From positions 22,305,971 through 22,369,970 of the forward strand of contig NC_003070.9 in assembly GCF_000001735.4 (NCBI RefSeq): 64,000 bases of DNA, written 5' to 3'. Positions 48,403 to 62,678 of the stretch are shown one piece after another. The notes beneath the pieces are model-generated. The model did not search any database and had not been told where the DNA came from. It saw only the letters and a list, made by a program, of their open reading frames with translations. This stretch comes from Arabidopsis thaliana (lineage: Eukaryota > Streptophyta > Magnoliopsida > Brassicales > Brassicaceae). The translations under genes and the position numbers were made by a program. Each line of letters starts with the position of its first letter. Position 1 is the first letter of the stretch.

Positions 48403-49102
48403 TTTCACATTTAGTTGAGGAATTGAACGACCCAACTCGGTTCCAAGCAACGGTGGTGACTGTTTCTGCCCAAAATTTATCGAAGAGAAGAGCTGAGACT
48501 GCAATCAGCTGAGTGAAGTTGGGTTGATGAAGATGAACACACACAAAAAAACACAATTGGGTCGCTTAACCGTGTTGGACCAAAAATAACACTCGAATCC
48601 TGGTTTAAGTCCTAAACAAAACCGAAAATAACATAATGAATGATTTTACCATTTGAAACTCTAGAATTGGTAAAGAATCGAAAGATGATCAGAAGTTATT
48701 AGTTGAATCTGATAGAGAAGAAGCTGAATTGAGTAGAAGTTTATAGAGGACAAGCTGGTTATCACCATTGAGACTCTGAATTGGTAAGAGAAGCACAAGT
48801 TATTGAGTAGAAGATGAATTTTACAATATAGATAGCCTTTTTTGGTAAGGTATGTATCACAACACTTTATTTATAGAGTTTGGTTACAATGTATGGAAAT
48901 GTAAAATTGAAGTTTTCACTTGGGGAACTCTACATTATTTATTCTTCAAGGCATTAACCATGATACTTGGGTTTCCGTGGGAATGATACTCTACTCTCGA
49001 AGACGCACCATTATTCCCCAACACACTGATCTAGCTGACAGAAAGTTAAGACCACTTCAATGTCATGATGCACCACCACAACCGTAGAAACTTCAGCCGG
49101 TT
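48403..49102. other. Intergenic between the FHA gene and ATB2
   Basis: From about 48816 the sequence is homologous to the flank of AKR copy 4 (50964-51030 joined to 52114-52330), so it is part of the duplicated AKR block. At about 48640-48800 the phrases CCATT(T)GA..CTCT(A)GAATTGGTAA and GAAGCTGAATTGAGTAGAAG recur in part, a small local repeat. No gene. Confidence 0.6.
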
Positions 49103-50657
<1,555 letters not shown>

Positions 50658-51041
50658 GAATCTCTCTGTCACAACTATCTCTGTCTCTTCACTTCTCTAT
50701 GAGGTGACTCTTGTAGAGCTATGAATTTTTTAGTGGAGTTGTTGTTGTTGGTGGTGATGGTGTGAATGTGATGATGAAGAAAAAGCCGTGTGGTCGCTTT
50801 TGTCTGGTTGGTACATGTCTCACTTGTGATTTGGTCGGGGGAAAAAATAAAATAATAATAAATAACATGTCTCACTTGTGAGAAACTATAAACCTCCAAA
50901 AAAAAAAAATTCAAGAACGAAAGAGAAGGAACCGATACAATTAGTCGCACATATCCTTCATAGAGTTGGGTGACGATATAGATAGTCTTTTTTGACGATA
51001 TAGAGTTGGGTTATTTAAGTTTGTATCAGTAGTCTAAACAT
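50658..51041. other. Intergenic between ATB2 and the LINE
   Basis: ATB2 promoter and leader (CACTTGTGA repeats at about 50820 and 50873), then AKR-block flanking sequence from about 50964. The last 11 bp (51031-51041) are the left target-site copy of the LINE. Confidence 0.6.
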
Positions 51042-52113
51042 CTTAGAAGCAGGTCTTTTTGGGATGTGGCTCCTTCCCCATCAGATCCTTGGTCTTGGCG
51101 TATGCTCTTGTTCCTTAGACCTTTGGCGGAGCAATTTGTTAAATGCAACTTGGGTAATGGCCGCATAGCTCACTTCTGGCATGACAGTTGGACTTCCCTT
51201 GGCCCGCTGATAAAGGTTATGGGTGATTATGGCTCCAGATCACTTCGCATCCCTCTTAACGCTAGGGTGGTTGAGGCTCTTGGGGTTAATGGCTGGAAGC
51301 TCCCCCTTTCTCGGTCTGCTCCAGCTCAAGCCATCCATGACCACATCTCTACCATCACGACCCCCTCTCCTGCTACAATTGAAGACTCCTTTGATTGGGT
51401 TGTTGGTGGTGTTGTTTGTCAAGGTTTCTCTTCGGCAAGGACTTGGGATGCTATTAGACCAAGAGCACCGGAATTGGACTGGGCAAAGGCTGTTTGGTTC
51501 AAGGGTGCTGTTCCTAAGCATGCCTTCAACATGTGGATTAGTCAGTTGGATAGACTCCCAACTCGTCAAAGGCTAGCCTCTTGGGGCCATATCCAGTCTT
51601 TCGATTGTTGCTTATGCACTATTGAGACTGAATCCAGAGACCATCTCCTTTTTTCCTGTGAATTTGCGGCTCAAGTTTGGAGATTAGCGTTTTCTCGCTT
51701 ATGTCCGCGTCAGAGGCTGTTTTGCTCTTGGGCAGAGCTCCTCTCTTGGATGCGTTCTTCCTCTTCTTCGGCGCCTTCCCTCCTCAGAAAAGTCTCAGCC
51801 CATGCTATCATCTACAACATTTGGCGTCAGCGCAACAATGTCCTCCATAACAATCTTAGGATCGCTCCTATTATCATCTTCAAGATTGTCGACCGCGAGA
51901 TTCGTAACATCATCTCCTCTCGTTACCACAGAAAGAGATGGCGCAACCTCATGGTGCTTTGGATTCGCTAACCTTATATCTTCCCTAAATCTCTATTGTA
52001 GCCTTGTTTTATTTTTTGCCTCGGCTACTCTTGTATAGGCCTTTCGTTTTTGTAAAAGCCTCTTATTCATATAATGAAAATTAACATTTTTAGCAAAAAA
52101 AAAGTCTAAACAT
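51031..52113 (+). mobile_element. 5'-truncated LINE (non-LTR retrotransposon, L1-like) with target-site duplication
   Basis: The insert (51042-52102) is the 3' end of a plant L1-type LINE. It is flanked by the direct repeat AGTCTAAACAT at 51031-51041 and 52103-52113, and ends in a short A-run (52095-52103). The 3' untranslated part (51972-52094) ends in ATAATGAAAATTAACATTTTTAG-like sequence before the A-run. The 5' end falls within ORF2, so the copy was dead on arrival. The matching target flank exists uninterrupted downstream of ATB2. Confidence 0.9.
51042..51971 (+). pseudogene. C-terminal fragment of LINE ORF2 (reverse transcriptase zinc-binding region)
   Basis: The frame is open from the first base of the insert (LRSRSFWDVAPSPSDPW...) to TAA at 51969-51971, 309 codons with no stop. 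It contains the usual plant LINE sequence CNLGNGRIAHFWHDSWTSLG and the zf-RVT region: VWFKGAVPKHAFNMWISQLD, RLPTRQRLASWG, CCLCTIETESRDHLLFSCEF. The reverse transcriptase catalytic motifs and endonuclease are missing because the copy is truncated. It is often annotated as a gene (At1g60720 from memory), but it has no start of its own: the first ATG in another frame is at 51064. Confidence 0.9.
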
Positions 52114-52356
52114 AACTTTCTTTATAGAGTTTGGTCAAAATGTATGAAATGTAAATTGAAGTTCTCACTTGGGGAACTCTATACATTATTTACTCTTAAA
52201 GGCATCAACCCTTGATAGTTTTGGCTTTCCCTGGGAATGAACCTACCATAATCCACTCTCGAAGACACAGCACTTTTATTACCTTGATCTAGCTGACATA
52301 ACTTAGACCACTTAAATGACATGAACCCCACAACAATCAGAGAAACTCAGACGATT
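52114..52356. other. 3' flank of AKR copy 4
   Basis: Homologous to the 3' flank of ATB2 at about 48858-49080 (shared TTTATAGAGTTTGGT, CACTTGGGGAACTCTA, and AAGGCAT(C/T)AACC). It is probably the 3' untranslated region. Confidence 0.65.
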
Positions 52357-54112
<1,756 letters not shown>

Positions 54113-55156
54113 GAGTCTCTGTCAGAAGTCAGAACTATCTCTCTCTCTTGACTTGTCTAGGTGACTCTTATAGAGCTGTGAATTTAAATGGAGTTGGATT
54201 GGTGTGATGGTGAAGATAAATTCAGTGTCAATTTTGGATGGCTGGTGCAGTTTTTTTTTTCCCTCTTAACGAAAACAAAATTGAATTTGTTAACCAAATA
54301 AAGTAATGGAATCTTCATAAGTCAAACTCATTTTTGATGTAGTTAACCAAATAATGTCTTCACTTTCTTTCTCAATCAATTATTAACTTCTTGTGAGAAA
54401 TAAACTTTCCTAATAATTTGTTCACGTATAAATGTTTTTTTAGGTTGAAAATTTGAAGTACAATTTTCTCTTATTAGTTTTTGTTTTCAAGATATATCTT
54501 TGAATTAATATTATATAAAAACGCAGCATGTAGTAGTATAACATTTTGATCTTGAAAATAAAAAAATATCAATTTCAAAGTCTTGAAAATAACCTTTTTT
54601 TTTTTTGGCTATGAGTCTTGTGAAGTTAACTTGGTGAACTCTCGACTCACGATGCATATCTTAATTGAGCAACATGATTCATAATTCATCTTTTCATGTC
54701 TCTTGCCAACTTCCAATAGAGTGCATTGACATTATTTTTTTAATACATTATACATATATCATGCATGTTTGTTTCTCATCCATGGAGAATCATTTTTGAA
54801 ATTTTTGGATTTTTGAAATTGCTTAAAAAGAAAGAAAAAAACTCAATTTTTATTGTCATACAATGTTTTCCAAAATATGTGTACATGTTCTTGCATATGA
54901 GTTAATTAGTGAGGGTTTCCTCAAAAAGATTGTTGTATTTTTGGAAAACAAAGTTTATTTTTGGATATTGGTTCTGCATTTTACATCTAATTTGTTTTTT
55001 AAATCATAATTTTAGAAAATCTATTACTAAATTAAGAAATCTATGAATGGTTTACTTCATTCCGTAAAACACTATAAATTGTCCTAAACTCATATTCGCT
55101 CTCAAGTCAAAACTCTTCTATTTTCCCCTGTCTTCATATCCAACAGAGATCTCTTC
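54113..55156. other. AT-rich divergent region between AKR copy 4 and peroxiredoxin IID
   Basis: No gene. The far end holds the peroxiredoxin promoter with TATAAAT at 55073-55079. Confidence 0.6.
55073..55079 (+). promoter_or_regulatory. TATA box of the peroxiredoxin gene
   Basis: TATAAAT lies 78 bp upstream of the ATG at 55157, giving a leader of about 50 nt. Confidence 0.6.
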
Positions 55157-55847
55157 ATGGCTCCAATTACTGTCGGCGATGTTGTACCAGACGGAACTAT
55201 CTCTTTCTTCGATGAAAATGATCAGCTTCAGACCGTCTCTGTTCACTCTATCGCCGCCGGTAAAAAAGTCATTCTCTTTGGTGTTCCTGGTGCTTTCACT
55301 CCCACATGCAGGTACAAAGTTTCAAACGCTTTTTCAGATTTATCCTTTGATGCTAAGCTGATGGATTCTTAGATTTTGATTTGAGAATTGGCGTTTTTGG
55401 TTTTTCTGAGGTTAGCATGAGCCATGTGCCTGGATTCATTGGGAAAGCAGAGGAGCTGAAGTCAAAGGGTATCGATGAGATCATTTGCTTTAGTGGTAAG
55501 TATGAATATTGATATGTTTTGGATCTCTACTCTATTCTTGCCTCTATGAGTTTGTGTATAGTGACCAAAAAATGTTGAATGCATTTGTTGCAGTGAATGA
55601 TCCATTTGTGATGAAGGCATGGGGAAAGACATACCAAGAGAACAAGCATGTGAAGTTTGTAGCAGATGGGTCTGGAGAATACACACATCTTCTTGGACTT
55701 GAGCTTGATCTCAAGGACAAGGGTCTTGGTATTAGGTCAAGGAGATTTGCTCTGTTGCTTGATAACCTTAAGGTAACTGTAGCCAATGTCGAAAATGGTG
55801 GCGAGTTCACGGTTTCCAGCGCAGAGGATATCCTTAAGGCTCTCTAA
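55157..55847 (+). CDS. PRXIID: Type II peroxiredoxin, cytosolic form, 3 exons, 162 aa
   Basis: Thioredoxin/glutaredoxin-dependent peroxidase. Exons: 55157-55311, 55416-55495 and 55594-55847, giving 162 codons plus TAA. The peroxidatic Cys51 lies in [10 protein letters not shown] and the resolving Cys76 in DEIICFS, the typical atypical-2-Cys layout. The [19 protein letters not shown] and [13 protein letters not shown] stretches are standard. There is no transit peptide, so it is cytosolic; closely related genes encode PrxII B and C. It is the only plus-strand protein gene within the AKR block, flanked by AKR copies 4 and 5. At1g60740 from memory. Confidence 0.94.
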
Positions 55848-56322
55848 GAAACATTATCATTCGCTTGTTGTATTGTGAATCTAAACCGCTGTATGTGAAG
55901 AAGAGAATTATATAGCCTGATTTCAATCAACAAGCAAGTGTATTGACTTGCTTGGCATAATAAAGTATTTGGTTTTAATGTTTTTCTTTGCGTTGATTCA
56001 TGAAAGATATGAGTACTTAAAATGAGTTGCAACCTTATAGAAATCCACAATAACTGGCTCAAATAGAGATACGAACACAGAAACGCAAAGTCCTCACAAG
56101 TACCTCTTTAATATAGAGTCTTTATTAACAAACAAACACAAAGTAAACTTGCTTTGTACAAAACCTTTATTCTTTCTAAGGCATTATTGGCTCTTTCTTA
56201 TTGCAAACTCGCACACCTATATACTTAACTTATTTCACACACACAGAGATACATCTTCAGCACAATTTTACCGCGATTTGGCGAATGCGGTATACCCTCA
56301 AAACAGTTTCCAAACATGTATT
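55848..56322. other. Convergent 3' flanks of peroxiredoxin and AKR copy 5
   Basis: AATAAA at 55959-55964 is the likely poly(A) signal of the peroxiredoxin gene. No other gene. Confidence 0.6.
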
Positions 56323-57884
56323 TTATCTTGCTTTCCAAGAAGACAATGGTGGAGTCTCTGAGTCTTTGTAAGTAACCATGTTGTTGTCATACCGTTCACC
56401 TTTCACGAAATCCGGTTGAGCAATGGCTTCAAGCTCAACCATCTCTTCAGGAGTGAGCTTCACGGATAAAGCTCCAATGTTTTGGTTGAGGTTTTGGATC
56501 TTGGAGGTTCCTGGAATTGGACATACATCATCTCCTTGATGGTGAACCCACGCTAGAGCTAGTTGTGCAGGAGTGCAACTTTTCTTTGTCGCCATCGCTT
56601 GGACTTTCTCGTAGAGAATCTTGTTGTTTTCTAGATTCTCCTGTTGGAATCTTGGTAAACCCTGTGACAGAGTAGTATCAAGAAGCATGAGATGACTCCA
56701 AATCTTGAAATATGCTTTAAAGAACTCATATACAATGTATGTATACGGAAACAGAGAACTGAATCAATCATGCACTTGGCTTTCGATAATCATCTTGCTC
56801 TAGATTCTCAACAATCTTGGTCCGGATGCTAAGAAGCCTCTTCCTAGAGGGCTATAAGCTACAATTCCAATCCCAAGTTCCCTAGAGAATTCAAAAGAGA
56901 CTTGTTATGAATTAAACATGTTAACAAAGACGAAACTTATGGCTGATTCTGATTCCTCACACCTGCAGGTTGGAATGATATCTTCTTCCACGTCTCTCGA
57001 CCATAAGGACCATTCTATTTGCACAGCGGTTATCGGGTGAACAGCATGTGCTCTTCTTATAGTTGAAGCCGAAGCTTCTGACAAACCGATGTACTTTATT
57101 TTGCCTTCTTCAACTAGCTTCTTCAGCTCTCCAATCTTTGAAAATAGATTCAATGAAAACCATAAGTTCAACAACAACTACAAGATAACAAATTATAAAG
57201 CAACAAGAATCAGCACAAGTAACAGAGTATTGCATGCATATCTCTAACTATCCCTAGTTGGTTCTCTATGAGTAACATTTAACACATATTGAAACAGATT
57301 AAAAGCAAGAAGCCATACCGTGATTTCGATGGGCAGAGTGGTATCAATTCGATGCTGGTAATAAAGATCAATGCAGGTTACACCAAGACGCTTTAAGCTT
57401 GCTTCACAAGCAATCCTTACATACTCTGGATCTCCCCTGAAACCAAATTTTCCATCTTCAGAAGCAGTGATCCCAAACTTTGTCGCTAATTCCACTTTAT
57501 CTCTCAAACCATCTTTCAAAGCCTGCCACCAAAAAGAACACAAAAATGATACTTGGAATGAACCCTAAAAGCCTAAAATCCTAAACCCTAGATCACAGCC
57601 TAAAACCCTAATTCCAAAAATCAAATCCACGAGCGGTCATCAGTCACCAAATTTGTTACCTTTCCAAGAAGCAGCTCGTTTGTCTCGGGACCGTAGATGT
57701 CGGAGGTATCGAGAAATGTGACCCCAGCGTTGATGGCGTGACGGAGGAGAGCGACGGCGTTAGTCTCAGGTGTCGGAGCACCGTAAAAGTCGGAGAGACC
57801 CATGCAGCCAAGTCCCTGAGCCGAAACCTCAAGACCTTGACTCCCTAACTTCATCCTACGCACTTGACAAGCTTCCTCTGCCAT
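56323..57884 (-). pseudogene. Aldo-keto reductase, ATB2 group, copy 5, with damaged exon 4
   Basis: Exons by family alignment: 57884-57660, 57522-57319, 57135-56963, 56881-56780 and 56661-56323. Exons 1-3 and 5 are intact; tetrad residues Asp, Tyr (FLDTSDIYG), Lys and His (YYQHR) are present. Exon 4 has 102 instead of 103 bases: GGACCAAGATT replaces GGACCCAAGCT near 56819-56821. This shifts frame and brings a TAG within a few codons. The intron-4 donor, GC in all four paralogues, is CC here (56779-56778). So the usual product cannot form. It is annotated as a gene (At1g60750 from memory), presumably with altered splicing. It is also the most diverged copy ([25 protein letters not shown]). Confidence 0.7.
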
Positions 57885-57967
57885 TGATGTATCAATCTTT
57901 AGAAGATAAAAAAAAAGAAATACAAAGACTATGTGTTTTTGTGAAATCAGAAACAGATTCGAGTGGG

Positions 57968-57974
57968 ATTTATA
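57968..57974 (-). promoter_or_regulatory. TATA box of AKR copy 5
   Basis: Minus strand TATAAAT, about 84 bp upstream of the ATG at 57884. The promoter core therefore looks intact even though the coding part is damaged. Confidence 0.5.
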
Positions 57975-58240
57975 GGAGTGGAGTTGAGTGGAAGATAAAG
58001 CAATTAATGATCACCGCCTCGCCATTAGTGACAATGTTCTAGAGTGTTTTTTATAATTAAGAGGACAAAAACAAAATTGTATTCTTCTTCATTTGTTAGT
58101 ATTACTTCAAAATTGTTATTATATGATCGAAAAGAATATATAAGTTCTATAAACTTTGACGTCGTCATTGATGATTTCATATCAGCATTCATCATTTGAT
58201 TTCCAAAACCTTTTTAGAGTATTTGGAATTTTAAATTTCG

Positions 58241-58440
58241 ACCTCTTGCAAGAAGATTCTAAAAAAGACATTAGTTGGAATAACAATTAATAATAATATA
58301 AAATTTGTTGTTTTTATAGAAAAGTATACATCTAAGATAACCTCTTGCAAGAAGATTCTAAAAAGACTGTAGTTGGAATAACCAATTAATAACAGTATAA
58401 AATTCGTTGTTTTTTATAGAATAGTATACATCTAAGATAA
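58241..58440. repeat. Tandem duplication, two units of about 99 bp
   Basis: Unit 1 starts at 58241 and unit 2 at 58340, both with ACCTCTTGCAAGAAGATTCT and ending AGTATACATCTAAGATAAC. A few substitutions and 1-2-bp indels separate them (roughly 90 percent identity). They are non-coding and AT-rich. Confidence 0.9.
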
Positions 58441-59813
58441 CTAGATAAGGTGAATCCGATCATCAAATGTTTTGCTTTTTCCAAATACTAATTAATATTC
58501 AATCGGATGAAAGAAATAAAAAATGATAGTGTTTGAAATTAACCAAAACTACTACATGAGTTAAGTTGTTTGAACAGATGATATCTTCACCATAAAGGCT
58601 AATCAAACGAGGTTTAGAGATGTTAAAAGGGATAAGTTAGGCTTACTTGATCTGCAAGTCATCATCTTTCAAGAACTTTTTCTAACCATTATTCCCTTAT
58701 TAATATGGTTCCCCTTAAGAAAACAATATATGCTGCTGGGTCATGTGTGTCGTATCTCACATCCTAAAATGGGATAACCTCGGACCACAATATGTCTAAG
58801 TGAGACTAACCTAAACGACTTGACGTTGTTATATAGGCTTCTCAATTAGTCTCTTATATATTTCTTGAGTTTTCGTTTTTGTTTATCTCTGATATATACA
58901 TTGTTATATAGCATAGGCTTCTCAATTTGTTTTTAAGAGCTGTTACTTATAGAGTAAAATCAATATAAACTAATATTTAATTATACAGTAAAATCTTTAT
59001 AATTTTTTTTTTGATAAATTTAATAAATAGTATAAATTAGCAAAACTCCCTATTCCCAAATCAGGACAAAGTAGAAACGAACAAAAATTGATAAAATAAT
59101 AAGACAATATTTTTAAAATAATATCAATGTAAATATATGGTCCCGTCAAATAAAATAAATTTCTAATCATGTAAAGATAATTTTTAGTATGTTTTTTATT
59201 TAAATGAAATTCTATTAGATCTCACCAATAAATTTTCTTATATAAGTAAAAGTTATGTTGTGATTTTTAAACTAGGTTATTGTTTTATCGTCTATAATAG
59301 TTTCATAAAAATAATCAAAAATGTTTGTCAGTTTTTAAATTTTAAATATGCAGATTTTCATTTCAATAGTCATACATGCTGTTCAAATACAATAATTGAT
59401 GTCATTATTCACACAATTTTAAATTTATTGATATCGATTGTATTTGTGAGTTCATATATTATCTTTGTTATTTATTGCAAAAAAAAAAATTCTCCTAAAT
59501 ATTAATGGTTCAATTCTAAAACAACAAAATTTATAACATCCAAAACACTTAACAATGAAAACAAATTCTCTATAAATTAACAAATATTACAATAAATTAA
59601 CAGCCCATAAGTCTTTTTGGGCTTGTGTGCCTCTTGATCTGTGCGCCGGCTCTGTTTATATGTATAAAGTGTTCAGAGAGTAGATTCTCCTACAAATAAG
59701 TTAAACCTCCAACTAATCAATTTATAATTACCAATGAAAAAAAATATCAGAAAACTCCCATTACCAATAATTAAGACACCAACAAAAAGGTTTCTATATT
59801 TAGAAGGAGAAAT

Positions 59814-60353
59814 ATGATTAGAAGATTACCCGCCATCATTCCTTCCAACTTTTTTACGAAAATGGCGAGTCGCAACACAATCCAGATGTACCTCACGACT
59901 GTTGTCGCAATCGTGATCCTCCTGGCGGCAAGCCAAGCCACGGAAGCTCGTTTCACGAGCCTATGCGCTCAAACCGCATACCCAACCTTGTGTCGACCGC
60001 TGGTGAAAGGGCCAAACCCGAGACGAGCCACACACAGCACGATCCGAGCCTTGGAGGCTAAGACGAAATTGGCAATTACAGACTCTGCGAGATTCAAGAG
60101 CGGAAATCCAACTGTTGCAATTTGCTATGCGACTCTTGTGGATGCATCCTTCAATCTTAGGAGGGCAAGGACTAGCATTAGGAAAAGAAATGTTATGATG
60201 CTAAAAATGTTTTTGACCGCGGCTGTGTCAGATTATGGTGTTTGTGTCAACGGGTTCATAGATTCACATCAAGTCAACACTCTTCAGAACGATGTAGATG
60301 AGCTCAGGAAGATGGGAACTAACTGCTTGTTGCTTGCTACATTGATAAGATGA
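59814..60353 (+). CDS. Plant invertase / pectin methylesterase inhibitor-like protein, 179 aa
   Basis: Secreted four-helix inhibitor-fold protein. It has one exon and ends with TGA at 60351-60353. Two possible starts: ATG 59814 (MIRRLPAIIP) or ATG 59862 (MASRNTIQMYLTTVVAIVIL). The second gives a textbook signal peptide ending near SQATEA, so I favour it for the working protein. The PMEI pattern shows in the first Cys pair, SLCAQTAYPTLCRPL, followed by a third Cys (AICYATLVDA) and a fourth (DYGVCVNGF), and in the final NCLLLATLIR. Net charge is strongly positive (many R/K). Target enzyme, PME or invertase, cannot be told. At1g60760 from memory. Confidence 0.85.
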   Translation: MIRRLPAIIPSNFFTKMASRNTIQMYLTTVVAIVILLAASQATEARFTSLCAQTAYPTLCRPLVKGPNPRRATHSTIRALEAKTKLAITDSARFKSGNPTVAICYATLVDASFNLRRARTSIRKRNVMMLKMFLTAAVSDYGVCVNGFIDSHQVNTLQNDVDELRKMGTNCLLLATLIR

Positions 60354-60988
60354 TCGAGCCTATAGAAGAAGAAAACACTAAAACTAATTCCTGTAAAACT
60401 GACCAGACGAAGCTTATTCTTAATTATGTTTATGTAAATGTTCATTTTTAGATTTCAGAGGGTGTTCTTGGTCAACTTCAATCGGGTAAATGTAACTATA
60501 ATAGAAAGTTTTAGCCATTTCCAAATTTTTCCGAGCCCATGAGTTTTTTGTGGTATCTTTTTCCCCAGAATTTCTTGACAAATCACTTTTAACGGACTTA
60601 ACAGAAAAACGGCTCTTCGCAGATTTAATTAGTGCATTTTCGAACACAATACGCAAACATTTGTTCCTCATTAACAATGATGAGCATTATATCGTATTCT
60701 TGACACTGTTTCTGTCTTGAACCAAAATAAGATCTCCAAAAAAAGGGATTACATTGTGAGAGCTGTCTCAACTGTAAATCCAAGCTAAACCAAAAACAAT
60801 TCACAAAAACATGAACAAACAGTCTACGGTGAAAGTAAAACAGACCCATACAATTGATTTTGCCGATTCAGAGCCTATTTTTTTATTACCAATAAGAGAC
60901 AGAGCTGTGAGAATGCAAGTGACCCTATCACGACTAATGATGTCTTTGTCTGAAGTGAATAATGAAGGAGAAAGAGATGGAACAGACC
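60354..60988. other. Convergent 3' flanks of the PMEI and PPR genes
   Basis: No gene. The sequence is moderately AT-rich. Confidence 0.6.
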
Positions 60989-62678
60989 TCACACATCCTG
61001 AGATACTTCATCGAGTAGCTTCTTTGTCGCTTCATTAACCTCCACGTTTTCCATCTTCAGGCGCCGTCGCATAGCAGGGTGACTCTTTCCCGCTGCTGCA
61101 TATGTTCTTATCAATGGTTCAAATATTTCTGCGCCTATGTTGTCTGTTCCATTCTTTAAAATCTCCAACAAATTCTCAGCTCCATTAACATCTTTCTTTT
61201 GCTCGAAATAGCTCATCAAAGCTCTGACTGTTTCAGGTGACGGTAGCCACTTGCCACCATCTCCTTTGCCGATGGAGACTGCCTTTGACATGCATTCGAG
61301 TGCTCGAGCCATATCACCGCTCTTTACATAGTAATCCATGAAGATCTCCCATGTTTTAGCATTGAGCTTTCCACCTCTTCTGGGAGCTTTCTCCTTGAGC
61401 TCATTTGCTTTCTGGATTAGACCCTCTTGAGCATAAGCTCCAATCAACACATTCACAATCCTGATGTCATAAGTAGAACAGTTAGCTTGCCATTCCTTGA
61501 ACAATGTCTCTGCACCAGGTAAATCATTCAACTTGACCAGCACTTGTATCATGTTTAGATAAGCTACATTTGAGGTTTTCGGAATAGCCAGCCTCAACGA
61601 ACGCCAAATTCTGTAAACTTCAGTCAGCTTCCCCAGACGTCCATACAAAGTAATAAGAAACTGATATGCCGTAAAATCCCGTTGCGTGTTTTTCATCTCC
61701 AGTTCCTGAAGAGCCTTCTCAGCTTTCTGAGACAGTCCAGCATCAACATATATCGATGCCATATTGCTATACGTAGTCCAATCCGGAGCAACTCTACCAT
61801 CTCTATTCATCTCTTCAATGACTCTCTCAACACCAGAAATATCATTAGTAGCAGCCAAAGCCCTCATCCAGACATTATAAGTGTACGAATCCGGCATCAC
61901 ATTCTCCGCCTTCAATTCTTGAATCATCGCCGGAACTTTCTCAGTCTCACCTGTCTTGGTGTAAAGAGTCATGAGGCTGTTATAAGACATGGAACTAGGA
62001 GTAATGTTGAGCTCTTTCATCTTATTCAGCAAACCTTCCGCTTTCTCTGTCAACAACTCCTTGCAGTAACAGTTCAAAAGAGACCCATACGTGAGTTCCG
62101 TCTTAGATGTTTCCGGAAGATCAACAAAATAATTCTCCCCAGCAGTAATTTCACGAGCTTTAGCAACAAGATCAAGATGGATTGCTTGATCACTCACTGT
62201 CTTGTTCATACCTCTCTCTTCCATAACTTCAGATAGCTACAAACCAAAAAAACAACTCCACAATATGAAATCTAAAGACACAATCATCACACAGTGAAAA
62301 AATTATTCAACAATTACTAAATTGTTCATAATGAGCATCAAAATACCACTTAAGAATCTACATTTCTATATGTATTCAACAGATTTGAAGCAAATGCTTA
62401 TTGTGAAGCTAATCCTAGAGAATCGAAAATGCAATTTGGATTTATGAAACCTTGAGAGCTGGGTAATAGAGGCCGCGATTTCGGAGTTTCTTGATCGTAT
62501 CGCCGACCTCCCATTTGAAGACGTGTTTAGTGCCTTTGAGGAACTGATTAAGCTGCTGTCGAACTTTGACCTCTGTACCACCATCTTTGAAGAGGCGATT
62601 GTACAGAGGTTCTTCGATGTACTTCTTTGTCGATCTCTTTGTAACGTCTCTCGATCGGCTCAAATGTCGCATCGCCAT
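60989..62678 (-). CDS. P-type pentatricopeptide repeat protein, 2 exons, 491 aa
   Basis: Organelle RNA-binding protein, probably mitochondrial. Exons: 62678-62451 and 62236-60989, giving 491 codons plus TGA. The start is the ATG at 62678 (MAMRHLSRSRDVTKR), whose basic, Ser/Arg-rich beginning fits a mitochondrial presequence; the frame upstream has no ATG. About ten PPR/TPR-like helix pairs follow, for example TYGSLLNCYCKELLTEKAE, SYNSLMTLYTKTGETEKV, TYNVWMRALAATNDISGVE and TWEIFMDYYVKSGDMARALE. No PLS, E or DYW motifs appear at the C-terminus, so RNA editing is unlikely. At1g60770 from memory. Confidence 0.93.

Larger units (their letters stand above)
57885..59813. other. AT-rich region between AKR copy 5 and the PMEI gene
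   Basis: It contains a two-unit tandem repeat (58241-58440) and short stretches like Emigrant/pogo MITE ends (about 58960-58980 and 59566-59585). TATAAA at 59663-59668 may serve the PMEI gene. No other gene. Confidence 0.5.

Noticed and set aside
55544-55810. Minus-strand 88-codon frame opposite peroxiredoxin exon 3
   Set aside because: A shadow of the conserved peroxiredoxin coding frame.
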